From Aquirufa ecclesiirivi (GTDB taxonomy: Bacteria > Bacteroidota > Bacteroidia > Cytophagales > Spirosomataceae), in the NCBI RefSeq assembly GCF_011250515.1, contig NZ_JAANOP010000001.1:124001-188000 (forward strand): 64,000 nt of DNA. Reading direction: 5' to 3'. Position numbers and translations under genes: made by a program. Below, one piece after another: positions 41,227-50,518 of the stretch (the stretch's first letter is position 1; every line of letters begins with the position of its first letter). The notes under the pieces were generated by a model that saw nothing but the letters and a program-made list of their open reading frames with translations, was not told the DNA's origin and ran no database searches.

Positions 41227-42111
41227 TTAATGCTTCAAAGGTCTTTGTTTGATCATGCCTCCCTTGGTATCTTTCACGCTTGACATAACTACGAAAGCAT
41301 CCTTATCAATTAGTTCAATGGCATTATTCAATCGGTTTAATTCCAATCTGGTTACTATGGTATATACGATATCCACATGTTCCGATTCACCTTTTTTACC
41401 AAAACCCTTTTTTCCAGAATATACCGTAAAACCTCTACCCAAATCCTTTTGTATCATTTCTTTGATGGCTTCGTGCTCGGTAGAAATGATGGTCACGCCC
41501 ATATATTCTTCAAAACCCTCTAAGAAAAAATCTAAGGTTTTCGAAGCCGATAGATAAGTTACCATCGAGTACAAAGCAATTTCCACGGAAAGAAAATACG
41601 TGGCCGCCAAAAAGATAAAAGCATTTAAAACGATGATGATATCTCCAATGGTCGTCCCCAATCGCTTACTTAAATAGATCGCCAATACTTCTGTTCCATC
41701 AATCACGGCCCCACCGCGGATGGTCAATCCGATTCCTGCTCCAAGGAAAAATCCACCAAATAATGCCACCAACAAATTATCACTGGTCACATCAGGAAAT
41801 GGGACAAATGCCACCACCGCTGCTAAACCTGAAATAGCAAAAGCCGTTTTAATGGCAAAAGTTCTCCCCATAACACGCAAGCCCAATAAGACAAAGGGAA
41901 TATTGATGATAATCAACAAAAATGACAAGGGTAATTTGGTGACATTGGTTAGTAACAGCGAAATACCTGTAGCACCACCATCAATAAAATGATTCGTCAA
42001 CAAAAAGCCTTTAAAACCAAATGAAGCTGAAAATATTCCCAGAATAATCAGAACCAGATCTTTTAAAAAAGACAGGTTCCGATTTTTGATGCTTGTATGT
42101 TTGTTTGGCAT
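41227..42111 (-). CDS. YitT family membrane protein (DUF161/DUF2179)
   Basis: Polytopic inner-membrane protein of unknown transport role. With the ATG at 42111 it has 294 residues, the usual size; an ATG at 42198 would add a 29-residue polar extension uncommon for the family. Residues about 18-205 form hydrophobic helices with the conserved GFKGFLLTNHFIDGGATGISLLL and GGAVIDGTEVLAIYLSKR blocks. The C-terminal DUF2179 domain includes GVTIISTEHEAIKEMIQKDL and GRGFTVYSGKKGF, ending with VDIVYTIVTRLE. The His-rich end (QRPLPLKH-like) is poorly conserved. It stands alone, convergent with the Crp-type gene. Confidence 0.9.
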   Translation of the reverse strand: MPNKHTSIKNRNLSFLKDLVLIILGIFSASFGFKGFLLTNHFIDGGATGISLLLTNVTKLPLSFLLIIINIPFVLLGLRVMGRTFAIKTAFAISGLAAVVAFVPFPDVTSDNLLVALFGGFFLGAGIGLTIRGGAVIDGTEVLAIYLSKRLGTTIGDIIIVLNAFIFLAATYFLSVEIALYSMVTYLSASKTLDFFLEGFEEYMGVTIISTEHEAIKEMIQKDLGRGFTVYSGKKGFGKKGESEHVDIVYTIVTRLELNRLNNAIELIDKDAFVVMSSVKDTKGGMIKQRPLKH

Positions 42112-42502
42112 AGGCTCTCTTTTAAAAATTTTGGCAATTGGTTGCAGTATATAAATCTTCCTCTCATTTGAACAGATGAAATCCATACTCTGTTCCATGA
42201 TCTATGAATAAATCAATAGTACATGAAAAGGAGAATGACCATTTCCTCTCAAATCCAGACGAAACAATTCATAGAATTAGACAATATGCTAATCATTTAA
42301 ATTTATTAAAAATTCGGGGCAATTAACAAGGTCCACCGCCGATAAATCTTCTCAAACAACGTCCATTCGAGACTATTATTCTAAAGCATACCAACAAATT
42401 CTCTTCATAAAATAGGACTATTTTACCTGTAAATAAGTGAAAATATTCCTAATTTTCTCTAAATTGGAGAAATAAGAACCCAAGACTAATCCCTAAAATC
42501 AA
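42112..42502. other. Intergenic gap between divergent yitT-like and haem_bd genes
   Basis: Apart from the optional N-terminal extension of the YitT-like gene (to 42198), I see no gene. A small TTCTC/GAGAA hairpin near 42454 and AT-rich promoter-like sequence precede the haem-binding gene, but no full TTG-N19-TAnnTTTG pattern is present. Confidence 0.5.
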
Positions 42503-43003
42503 ATGAAAAAGAAAATTTTAATTGCTCTCATCGTCCTTTTGGTTGGTATCCAATTTGTCCACCAAGAAAAAAATGAATCAAATGATGACACATATGCCAT
42601 CTCCACTAAATACTTAGTGCCTGAAAATGTTAATCATATTTTAAAAGTGGCCTGTAACGACTGCCATTCAAATAAAAGTACCTATCCTTGGTACAACAAT
42701 ATTCAACCCGTTGGATTTTTCTTAACGCATCACATCAATGATGGGAAAAAGCATTTAAATCTCTCCACTTTCACCAAATTACCCATTGCCGTTCAAAACC
42801 ATAAATTAGAGGAAATTGTAGAAACCGTAGAAAAAAAAGAAATGCCTATGGAATCCTACACCTATTTTGGACTGCATCAAGAAGCAAACCTAAGCCAAGA
42901 GCAAAGAGAAATGTTAATCACTTGGGCTAAAGCACAAATGGACAGCTTAAAGGCACATTATCCTGCGGATAGCTTAGTCATGAAAAAAAGAAAGCAATCT
43001 TAA
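42503..43003 (+). CDS. Haem-binding domain (Haem_bd) protein
   Basis: Exported c-type haem protein of 166 residues. An N-terminal hydrophobic anchor (residues 4-18, ILIALIVLLVGIQFV) targets it to the membrane or periplasm. The Haem_bd domain begins near residue 40 and includes the single haem site C51-N-D-C-H55 in the conserved CNDCHSNKSTYPWYNNIQPV context, then HINDGKKHLN and a late EMLITWAKAQMDSL helix. Family members are common in Bacteroidota and are thought to bind haem covalently for electron transfer; no reaction is known. It is followed by a good terminator, so it is monocistronic. Confidence 0.92.
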   Translation: MKKKILIALIVLLVGIQFVHQEKNESNDDTYAISTKYLVPENVNHILKVACNDCHSNKSTYPWYNNIQPVGFFLTHHINDGKKHLNLSTFTKLPIAVQNHKLEEIVETVEKKEMPMESYTYFGLHQEANLSQEQREMLITWAKAQMDSLKAHYPADSLVMKKRKQS

Positions 43004-43070
43004 TCTGGCAGTACATATAACTATTTATATGAATTTTAGCACAGAATAAAGGAGATAAATTTCTATATTG

Positions 43071-43114
43071 AAGGGAAAATGCATGGCTTCAGCACCATCG
43101 TTTTCCCTTTTTTT
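43071..43114 (+). terminator. Rho-independent terminator after the haem_bd gene
   Basis: AAGGGAAAA pairs with TTTTCCCTT, with ATGG/CCAT pairs inside, and a T7 tract follows. It ends 30 bases before the GH105 start codon. Confidence 0.85.
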
Positions 43115-43144
43115 GCTCTAGACCTTTTAAACGATGATTAAGCG

Positions 43145-44287
43145 ATGAGAAGAAGTTTATTCCTCTGCATGCTCTTGTGTTTCTCTCTATCCACTGTTCG
43201 TGCTCAAACCTGGATTGATTCCTTGGACCGATATGGACGAGAAGTTTATATGCCCGCCGACAAATACGTCTGGGATTGGGGACAAGCGACGTTTTTGAAT
43301 TCATTAATCCATATATACCAGACAAAACCTGCGTCTGAAAAGTCTACCTACCTGCAATACATTCGGACTTCCATGGATAAAACATTTGATGTCGCCAATG
43401 GAAAACACCCAAATGCCATCGCTTCTGGGGTAGGAATGGCATTTTTAGCTCGCGTCACCAAAGAAGAAAAATATAAAATAAAAGCTCAAGCCATTTACCA
43501 AGATTACCTGAACGCACCAAGATCCAAAAACGGTGGAATTTCTCATCGAACAGAAACTGTGGAACTTTGGGATGATACCGTATATATGCTCAATATGTTT
43601 CTCATGGAAATGTACCGTGGCTCTGGTGATGAAAAATATTTAGCTCACATGTACACCCAAATTAAAGCGCATAGTCAATCCCTCTCAAACCCCGAAACGG
43701 GTCTTTGGGTACACGCCTGGGATGATGATGATCAAGATTTTGATGATGGCTGCAGTGTAGTGGGCTGGCCCGACAAAAAGACTCGAAAAAGTAGTGAATA
43801 TTGGGGACGTGCGAATGGCTGGGTCACCATGACCTTAGTGGATGTATTAAGTAACATCAGTCCAAAATCCAATTACTATGAACCCTTAAAAAAGGAATTT
43901 CTAGCCATCATGCGGACTTTACCTTCTTTGCAAAACAAACAAAGTGGGCATTGGTACCAGCTTTTATTATATCCACAAGATGCGAAAAACTGGGAGGAAA
44001 GTTCCTGCACTGCCATGTTTGCCTATGCCATGGCCAAAGGCATAGAACTAGGTATCTTAAACTCCAAGGACTATTTACCCTCCATTCACTTAGCTTATCA
44101 AGGCTTGAAAAAACATAGTTTGGTCCAGCCCAAAGGACCCTATTTATGTCCGAGTAGAGTATCTGGCGGAACATGTGTCGGGATGAAAGATTATTACTTT
44201 GGAAGACCCATCGTGGAAGGGCAAGGATTTGGTATAGGGTCCTACATCATGTTTGCTCTTGAATATCAAAAAATATCTAAACCCTAA
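43145..44287 (+). CDS. Glycoside hydrolase family 88/105 (unsaturated glycuronyl hydrolase-like)
   Basis: Exported hydrolase of 380 residues that, by family, removes 4,5-unsaturated uronic acids left at oligosaccharide ends by polysaccharide lyases (rhamnogalacturonan, ulvan or related). A signal peptide covers residues 1-20 (SLSTVRA|Q). The (alpha/alpha)6 toroid shows WDWGQATFLNSL, GGISHRT, then ELWDDTVYM with the likely catalytic Asp143/144, and the YWGRANGWV motif at 219-227 typical of GH105. The GGTCVGMKDYYFGRPIVEGQGFG end is also characteristic. The next gene begins 6 bases after the stop. Context with sulfatases points to a sulfated uronic-acid polymer. Confidence 0.9.
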   Translation: MRRSLFLCMLLCFSLSTVRAQTWIDSLDRYGREVYMPADKYVWDWGQATFLNSLIHIYQTKPASEKSTYLQYIRTSMDKTFDVANGKHPNAIASGVGMAFLARVTKEEKYKIKAQAIYQDYLNAPRSKNGGISHRTETVELWDDTVYMLNMFLMEMYRGSGDEKYLAHMYTQIKAHSQSLSNPETGLWVHAWDDDDQDFDDGCSVVGWPDKKTRKSSEYWGRANGWVTMTLVDVLSNISPKSNYYEPLKKEFLAIMRTLPSLQNKQSGHWYQLLLYPQDAKNWEESSCTAMFAYAMAKGIELGILNSKDYLPSIHLAYQGLKKHSLVQPKGPYLCPSRVSGGTCVGMKDYYFGRPIVEGQGFGIGSYIMFALEYQKISKP

Positions 44288-44293
44288 AGCCAC

Positions 44294-46006
44294 ATGAAAA
44301 GAAGAAAATTTGTTCATATAGGAGCCCTGGGAATAGGTACTTTGGCACATTGGAATACCAGCTATGCGGCTAAAATCAAAGAAGAAAAGCCTGCTTGGTT
44401 GCAAAAAATTATCTTACAAAATGACCAAGATTTTCCTCGCTATGAGGCCCTCAGAATAACAGACCAAAAGCATCCTTTTGTGGGCGGTTTCCGCGATGGA
44501 GATGACATCCCCAATCCACAAACAACAGGTTATTATGTGTTAAAAGTGGCCTGCGCTGTCATCAGTCCAGAATCTAGTTTTTACCAATCTACAGCTCATG
44601 TTCAAAAAGCCATCCAGGCATGTAACTGCCTATTAAACATGCAGCATGCTGATGGCACCATCGACTTATTGAGTACCAATTTTCATTCTCCCCCAGATAC
44701 CGCATTTAGTGTAGAAAAACTGTGTGTGGCCTATGCTTTGTTGCAGAAAAACAACCAAGGTAATCGCTATTCCGCATTGATGAGTCCTTTGGAAACTTTT
44801 TTAAAACGATGTGGGGAATCGTTAGTAGTAGGAGGCATCCACACCCCCAATCACCGCTGGGTCGTGTCAGGGGCCTTGGCAAAACTCTATCAAATTTGGC
44901 CAGACCCCAGGTATAAAGCCAGAGCGGAGCAATGGCTGCAAGAAAATATAGACCAAGATCCTGATGGACAATACACCGAAAAAAGTGCGGGAATCTATTC
45001 TGCCATCATCAATAAAGCGCTCATTTCCGTCCACCAAGTTTTCAACAAACCCGCTCTGCTAGACGTGGTTCGTAAAAACTTAGAAATGACTTTATTTTAC
45101 GTCCACCCCAATATGGAGGTTGTCACGGATGCCTCAAACCGACAGGATAAAGGCGGCATTAACATGTTTGAAAATTACTATTATGGCTATCGTTACTTAG
45201 CCCTCTTGGATAAAAATCCCCGCTTTGCGGCCATGTGCCGACTCATTGAAAAAGCTTATTTCCCTAGGATTGGCACGCATATCGAGAACTTTTTAGATGA
45301 ACCCTTTTTATGGCAAGAGCTTCCTTCAGGAAATAGTATTCCCACGAATTATGTCAAATCGTTCCCATATTCAGGCTTGATACGCATTAGACGAGAAAAT
45401 TGGGATGCTACCTTACTGGTCAATAATCCTAATTTCTTGACTTTTCATCATGGGAATGCCATTTTACAAGGTCTCCGACTAGCAGCTTCCTTTTTTGGCA
45501 AAGGACAGTTTCAGTCCAATGAAATCAAACAAGTAGGAAATGCTTGGATACTTCAGCAAAAACTAGACGGCCCCTATTTCCAACCGCACACAAAAGACCA
45601 GATTGACCCTAGTGGAGATTGGGAAAAAATGCCTCGAAGTAATCGGAAACAAAGTGAAATTCAATACCTAGAAACGACTGTCCAAGTGAAAGAAATTTCA
45701 GGGGGACTAATGGTCGACATCGACATGAAAGGAACCGACGGCGTTCCAGTAAGTTTAGAACTCATCTTCCGAGGCGATGGCCAATTTGAGGGTGTCATCC
45801 CTAGCGGAAAAGAAAGTAATGCATATTTATTAAAAGAATCAGAAGGGAAATATAGCCTTGGCGAAGATTTCATCCGTTTTGGTCCTGGCAAAGCAGAGCA
45901 TAAAGCCATCCATTTAAGGGGAGCATTACCTTTTGCCCAAGCGCCATCGGTGTATATTACAGGATTTACCCCTTTTTCACACCAGCTTTTCATTCGGCAA
46001 TCATAA
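44294..46006 (+). CDS. Exported alpha/alpha-toroid protein, lyase-like (function uncertain)
   Basis: A 570-residue exported protein that I cannot place in one named family. It has an N-terminal signal with a near-Tat start (KRRKFVHIGALGIGTLAHW). The first 350 residues are helix-rich with repeated aromatic/Gly loops (NMQHADGTIDLLSTNFHSPPDT, KGGINMFENYYYGYRYLALL, FPRIGTHIENF), consistent with an (alpha/alpha) toroid. The last 200 residues are beta-rich (SFPYSGLIRIRRENWDATLL, VQVKEISGGLMVDIDM) as in the two-domain heparinase II/III-like and related lyases. Conserved Tyr/His (NYYYGYRY; FHHGNA) could be catalytic. It follows GH105 by 6 bases, so a lyase that generates GH105 substrates is a reasonable inference. 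Confidence 0.6.
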   Translation: MKRRKFVHIGALGIGTLAHWNTSYAAKIKEEKPAWLQKIILQNDQDFPRYEALRITDQKHPFVGGFRDGDDIPNPQTTGYYVLKVACAVISPESSFYQSTAHVQKAIQACNCLLNMQHADGTIDLLSTNFHSPPDTAFSVEKLCVAYALLQKNNQGNRYSALMSPLETFLKRCGESLVVGGIHTPNHRWVVSGALAKLYQIWPDPRYKARAEQWLQENIDQDPDGQYTEKSAGIYSAIINKALISVHQVFNKPALLDVVRKNLEMTLFYVHPNMEVVTDASNRQDKGGINMFENYYYGYRYLALLDKNPRFAAMCRLIEKAYFPRIGTHIENFLDEPFLWQELPSGNSIPTNYVKSFPYSGLIRIRRENWDATLLVNNPNFLTFHHGNAILQGLRLAASFFGKGQFQSNEIKQVGNAWILQQKLDGPYFQPHTKDQIDPSGDWEKMPRSNRKQSEIQYLETTVQVKEISGGLMVDIDMKGTDGVPVSLELIFRGDGQFEGVIPSGKESNAYLLKESEGKYSLGEDFIRFGPGKAEHKAIHLRGALPFAQAPSVYITGFTPFSHQLFIRQS

Positions 46007-46056
46007 AATTGAATTAAAATATATCCTTCGTTTGGTTAAGTCCGTTTGCCTCGATT

Positions 46057-47436
46057 TTAGGGTAATCGCTGCCCCTCTAATGTCGCCACTTTTTGCTCCA
46101 GTTTCTGACGCATTTGTGTCAAAACATGTTGGTACTTAGCCACACCTGCCAAGTTCTTTTTTTCCAAAGGGTCTTGCCTCAAATCATACAACTCTTCCCG
46201 CTCCAAGTGATCCCGATAGCGGAAATATTTCCATTGCTTGGATCGGATCCCTTCACTGGAAGCAATGATTTTTACCTTCCAAAGGTGCTCCACCAAAAAC
46301 TCATTTCTGGATTTGGCAGGACTTTTGCCCTGTACATAAGAGGCTAAATTTTGTCCTTGCCAGGTACTAGGAATGGGAATCCCCGCAAAGCCAAAGATGG
46401 TTGGGGCTATATCAATATTTAACACATCATCTTGAATGTCTCGGTGAATCGATTTTCTTGGGTCATAGACAATCAATGGTACTCGGAGCGAATTGTCGTA
46501 CATCAGCCATTTTCCGGCCAACTGCCGTTCTCCCAAAAAATAACCATTATCTCCCATCACAATAATGATGGTATTTTTATCCAAACCTTTTTCCTCTAGC
46601 ATTTTCCGGATCTTTCCAATCTCCAAATCAACTCCGGAAATCATGCGGTAATAGCCCTTTACACTTCCTTGGTATTTTTCTGGAGTATCAAATCGCCAAT
46701 GCCAGCGCGTTCTGTTTTCCCCTGTTTGAACATATTGCGGTTGAGCTAAAAAGTCAGCCTCGGTGGCCATGATGGGTGGAGCTATGGTGACATTTTGATA
46801 CAAATGATCTACTTCCGGCTGCCAAAAATATTGCTGTTCAGAAGGGTCATGGGCATGAGGAGCCGAAAAACTAAGTGATAAACAAAATGGTTTATCTTTG
46901 GGGGCGTGAGCTATAAAATCCATAGCTTTTTGGCCAGTATACCGACTCAAGTGTACCGAGTCTTTTCCCAATGTCTTATAAAAATAGCCACGATAATCCT
47001 TCAACTTATCATTCCGATCATAGCTTTCTCCCTGATCAAATAAGGATGAAAATGAGGCATATTGTATACCAAACTTGCCATAAAAGCCGGTATAATAACC
47101 CGCCTGTTTCAACAAAGCTGGGTAAGATTGAGCCACATAAGCTGGCTTGATATCTCCTTGTCCAAAGGTATATTGATGCGTTCTTTCATACATTCCTGTG
47201 ATGATACTCGCACGACTAGCCGCACAAATGGGTGTAGTTACAAACGCATTTTTAAAATAGATCCCCTTCTTTGCCAAATCATCCATCACAGGCGTTTGAA
47301 TGATTTTATTTCCAGCATATCCCAAGGCATCCCATCGATGATCATCTGTCAAAATGAAAATGATATTCGGCTTTTGGGATTGAGATATCCCCAAAAATGG
47401 AAGCAATAACAAGACAAAAAGGATCCAGTTTTTCAT
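46057..47436 (-). CDS. Secreted arylsulfatase-type sulfatase (S1)
   Basis: Formylglycine-dependent S1 sulfatase, 459 residues, acting on sulfate esters, here probably of a polysaccharide. Signal peptide residues 1-19 (LLLPFLGISQS). Metal ligands Asp31-Asp32 in ILTDDHRWD; the active site is C71-A-A-S-R75, followed by the second signature ASIITGMYERTH. The C-x-A-x-R form carries Ala instead of Pro, a variant accepted by formylglycine-generating enzymes and frequent in Bacteroidota. The metal-binding D-N pair is in VMGDNGYFLGE. The stop of the upstream sulfatase gene and this start are 2 bases apart, so they form one operon, convergent with the GH105 pair. Confidence 0.94.
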   Translation of the reverse strand: MKNWILFVLLLLPFLGISQSQKPNIIFILTDDHRWDALGYAGNKIIQTPVMDDLAKKGIYFKNAFVTTPICAASRASIITGMYERTHQYTFGQGDIKPAYVAQSYPALLKQAGYYTGFYGKFGIQYASFSSLFDQGESYDRNDKLKDYRGYFYKTLGKDSVHLSRYTGQKAMDFIAHAPKDKPFCLSLSFSAPHAHDPSEQQYFWQPEVDHLYQNVTIAPPIMATEADFLAQPQYVQTGENRTRWHWRFDTPEKYQGSVKGYYRMISGVDLEIGKIRKMLEEKGLDKNTIIIVMGDNGYFLGERQLAGKWLMYDNSLRVPLIVYDPRKSIHRDIQDDVLNIDIAPTIFGFAGIPIPSTWQGQNLASYVQGKSPAKSRNEFLVEHLWKVKIIASSEGIRSKQWKYFRYRDHLEREELYDLRQDPLEKKNLAGVAKYQHVLTQMRQKLEQKVATLEGQRLP

Positions 47437-47438
47437 GT

Positions 47439-48905
47439 TTATTGGGAGTTTTGAGGATAACCTGTGGACAAATCCTTAATCGGAATTCCTTGATAATTGA
47501 CTTTTTGATAAGGAACAGTCTCCGTTTCATCAATCAAATAATTCCATTGTTTGACATAATAAAGTCCCGACTGAAACTCGTCTTTTCTCTTTTTCAATTC
47601 CGTGTGTAGTGCCTTGTCCATCTGGTTTTGAATCCCTTTGACCGAGGCTTGATTAACCAAATTTGACATTTGAAAGGGATCATTTTTATTGTCAAACAAA
47701 AGCCAAGGACCTTGTAAATCCTTGACATAGGTATACCGATTAGAAACTAAACCACGGTATTCCCTTCCCCCCTTGGCTCGAGACCATTGACCAAAAGGCT
47801 GTACACATGAAATCAGCGTATAAGCCACATCATCTTTTTTATTTCCTTTCAATACAGGAGAAAAATCCCTTCCTTCTACCACTTTAGGCACTTTCAAGTG
47901 GCTCAGTCCTAAGAGTGTGGGCATGATATCGGGTGTATTTAATAGAACATCCACCTTTTTCCCTTTCTTCCCAAAGGCCTTGGGGTAATGCAATAAAAAA
48001 GGCACTCGGATACTTTCTTCATAAGGTTGCTGTTTATTCCATGCGCCATGTGAACCTAATAAATCCCCGTGATCGGAGGAGAACACAAGAATGGTGTTAT
48101 CGTCTAGACCTTGATCTTTCAGCGTTTGCCACATTTGACCTACACAATCATCAATGGCCGTCATGTGTGCATAATATCCACGTGCATCTTTAATCGCCTT
48201 ATCTCTGTTTTCTAGGGGTACATTATCTCGCAGCTTAATGGCTACATGTTCATACATCTTACGGTACTTTTCAGGAGCCGCTTGATAGGGATCATGAGGT
48301 GAACCAATGGAGATAAACAGCATGAAAGGCTGTGACGAATGCGACTGTGCTTTTAAATATGACACGACATCTTCTGACTGGGCGATGGCATCATACGTTT
48401 CCCAGGTTTTTTTGACTGGAGAATCTCCCGAATAATACTCCGAATGGTTATAATCATGGGTACATTCCAAAGCTTTCCAATAATCAAAGCCTTGTCGGCG
48501 CGTAACTGGAATATAGGAACTCCGACCATGCCCATCCATGTGCCATTTACCGATATAAGCTGTTTGGTATCCTGCTTGCTTGTATACTTTAGCGATGCTT
48601 GTTCGATTGGAATCGAGTAAGACATCATTCATAAAAACCCCATGTGTAAGTGGGTATTGGCCTGTGATTAAAGAGGCGCGATGAGGAGAACAAACGGGCA
48701 TGCCAGAAACCGTTTTCCGTAAATTAAGGCTTTCCTTTTCTAATCGATCCAAATGAGGTGTTTTCACCACTTGATCCCCAGCATAACCGATGGATTGGGC
48801 GCGCCATTGATCTACCAAAATGTACAGAATATTCGGTTTTTTAGGCTGTGCTTGCAGGGAAAAATACCCAATCAAAGAAAGGAAAAGGAGTAGCTGTTTT
48901 TTCAT
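47439..48905 (-). CDS. Secreted sulfatase (S1), canonical C-x-P-x-R
   Basis: Second S1-type sulfatase of the pair, 488 residues. A signal peptide spans residues 1-19 (LIGYFSLQAQ). The active-site motif is C72-S-P-H-R76 followed by ASLITGQYPLTHG; Cys72 is the formylglycine precursor. Metal ligands are seen in YILVDQWR (Asp32, with Gln in place of the usual second Asp) and FSSDHGDLLGSHG. The Gln at the second metal position and the SDHGD motif are typical of the choline-sulfatase/iduronate-sulfatase-like branch. It is the first gene of the sulfatase operon. Two different sulfatases imply at least two sulfate positions or linkages in the substrate. Confidence 0.93.
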   Translation of the reverse strand: MKKQLLLFLSLIGYFSLQAQPKKPNILYILVDQWRAQSIGYAGDQVVKTPHLDRLEKESLNLRKTVSGMPVCSPHRASLITGQYPLTHGVFMNDVLLDSNRTSIAKVYKQAGYQTAYIGKWHMDGHGRSSYIPVTRRQGFDYWKALECTHDYNHSEYYSGDSPVKKTWETYDAIAQSEDVVSYLKAQSHSSQPFMLFISIGSPHDPYQAAPEKYRKMYEHVAIKLRDNVPLENRDKAIKDARGYYAHMTAIDDCVGQMWQTLKDQGLDDNTILVFSSDHGDLLGSHGAWNKQQPYEESIRVPFLLHYPKAFGKKGKKVDVLLNTPDIMPTLLGLSHLKVPKVVEGRDFSPVLKGNKKDDVAYTLISCVQPFGQWSRAKGGREYRGLVSNRYTYVKDLQGPWLLFDNKNDPFQMSNLVNQASVKGIQNQMDKALHTELKKRKDEFQSGLYYVKQWNYLIDETETVPYQKVNYQGIPIKDLSTGYPQNSQ

Positions 48906-48963
48906 GCCTTGGCTATCTGGTGTATTGATAAGTTTTTGTTTCCAAATGGAGATAAGCTCAAGC

Positions 48964-49413
48964 CTATTGGGCCAACTCCGATTTTAATTGGGCCATTTTA
49001 CTTTGCAAAGGACTTATGGTGTCTATTTTTAGTCCTTTCGTAAAGGTGATTTGGTGCGATAAATCCCCATTTTGTATGGCAATCCACTCATCGCAGCCAT
49101 CAAAACAGACATTACAAGTTTTATATTTCAATAGTTTAAACTGGGACCAATTTACCACATTTTTGATTTCTGCCCATTCTAGATCAGATAGTTTCCTCGA
49201 CTTCGTTAATTGAGGTTTCAGGGAATTGCGTGGTACATAATACACATAGCGCACCGTCTGATTCGCAATTTCCAAGGTATCAATTCCAGAGCCCCATCCG
49301 CATATAAAACCTGCTTTGATCTTGAAATTTGATTCATTCAAAGGGTCTGGCGTGGAATTTTTACAGGAAAAGATTCCAAGGTATAAACATACGAGTAAGA
49401 CGAAGTTTTTCAT
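48964..49413 (-). CDS. Hypothetical lipoprotein
   Basis: A 149-residue protein I do not recognise. It has a lipoprotein signal with Cys17 (LGIFSC|KNS). The mature part has four further cysteines, including CNVCFDGCDEW at residues 99-109, and alternating beta-like strands (YVYYVPRN, HQITFTKGLKIDT). A cysteine cluster next to Trp suggests disulfides or metal binding. It lies on the same strand between the sulfatase operon (58 bases downstream) and the sugar porter gene (89 bases upstream), with no clear link to either. Confidence 0.75.
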   Translation of the reverse strand: MKNFVLLVCLYLGIFSCKNSTPDPLNESNFKIKAGFICGWGSGIDTLEIANQTVRYVYYVPRNSLKPQLTKSRKLSDLEWAEIKNVVNWSQFKLLKYKTCNVCFDGCDEWIAIQNGDLSHQITFTKGLKIDTISPLQSKMAQLKSELAQ

Positions 49414-49501
49414 AAGTTTGAAATAACGTTTATCTTGTAATACGATAATTGAACCTGTTAAATTGTATCCGTTTCCTTTAAATCAAAACAACGTTTTCTT
49501 T

Positions 49502-50500
49502 CTATTTAGCCCCAATCAATAAAGCCAAACCAACAATATACAGCAGCAACATCCAATTAAGTATCCTTTTCGTAGAGCTCTTGGCTTTGGCAAACTCCTT
49601 CCAAATAAATATCCCCCAAATAGCCGCTACCACCGTAGCTCCTTGACCCAAACCATAGGAAACCGCAGGCCCCGCTTTTTCGGAAGCCAAAATACTCAGC
49701 GCCATTCCGATGAACCAAATGCCTCCTCCCAAAATCCCCATCACGTGGTCTTGAAAATTCCCTTGGAAATAATCCCCAAAACTTACCGCTTTCCCTGAAA
49801 ATGGTTTTTTCATTTGCCAAGTATTGAACAAAAATGAACTCAATAAAACACCGATGGAAAACAAGACCAAGGCTGTATAAGGACTTAGTTTGCCGACTTC
49901 AGGGTCCACAAAATTGGTCACCATAGAGGCTGCCACGTACTTATAAAACAAACCCATCAAGCAACCACTGATGACAGATAAGAATAAACCTTTGCTGGAT
50001 AGTTTTTCGGCGCCCCCTTCATTCAATTGTTGATAGGCTCGAGCATTTAAAATAATAGCCAAAGAAATTAAAGCCACTCCACCAAAAATCAAGATGGGGT
50101 TACCTTGTGGGTCCGCTAGATAATTCACCAATACGCCTAAAACCAAGGCAATACCAATGCCTACAGGAAAGGCCACCGACATCCCGGCAATCGAAATAGC
50201 GGCCACCAATAAAATATTAGCTCCATTAAATATCACTCCCCCTAGAAAAGCAGAAAAGAGGTTTTCTTGACTGGCTTGGTTCAAATCAGGGATAAAACTT
50301 CGGCCTTCCTCACCCACACTTCCTAAAGTCAAGGCAAACAAAACCGCTGAAATCAATATGCCCAAGGCATAATCCCAATAAAACAATTCAAATCGCCAAT
50401 GACTACTCGTCAGCTTTTGCGTATTAGCCCAAGAGCCCCAACACAGCATGGTGACGATGCACAATAAAACGGCTGTCAAATAATTTTCGATGATGAACAT
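49502..50500 (-). CDS. GRP-family (RhaT-like) sugar transporter
   Basis: Ten-helix inner-membrane sugar porter of the drug/metabolite superfamily, 332 residues. It starts with TAVLLCIVTMLCWGSWANT and has SSHWRFELFYWDYALGI, FNGANILLVAAISIAGMSVAFPVG and the closing VAAIWGIFIWKEF, as in glucose/ribose porters and rhamnose transporters. It is the last gene of a six-gene minus-strand operon, 18 bases after the ADP-ribosylglycohydrolase-family gene. Because the operon also holds ribokinase and exported nucleoside hydrolase, D-ribose is the likely cargo (inference). Energy coupling is probably proton symport by family. Confidence 0.88.
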   Translation of the reverse strand: MFIIENYLTAVLLCIVTMLCWGSWANTQKLTSSHWRFELFYWDYALGILISAVLFALTLGSVGEEGRSFIPDLNQASQENLFSAFLGGVIFNGANILLVAAISIAGMSVAFPVGIGIALVLGVLVNYLADPQGNPILIFGGVALISLAIILNARAYQQLNEGGAEKLSSKGLFLSVISGCLMGLFYKYVAASMVTNFVDPEVGKLSPYTALVLFSIGVLLSSFLFNTWQMKKPFSGKAVSFGDYFQGNFQDHVMGILGGGIWFIGMALSILASEKAGPAVSYGLGQGATVVAAIWGIFIWKEFAKAKSSTKRILNWMLLLYIVGLALLIGAK

Positions 50501-50518
50501 AGCATCCTATTTAGAGGT

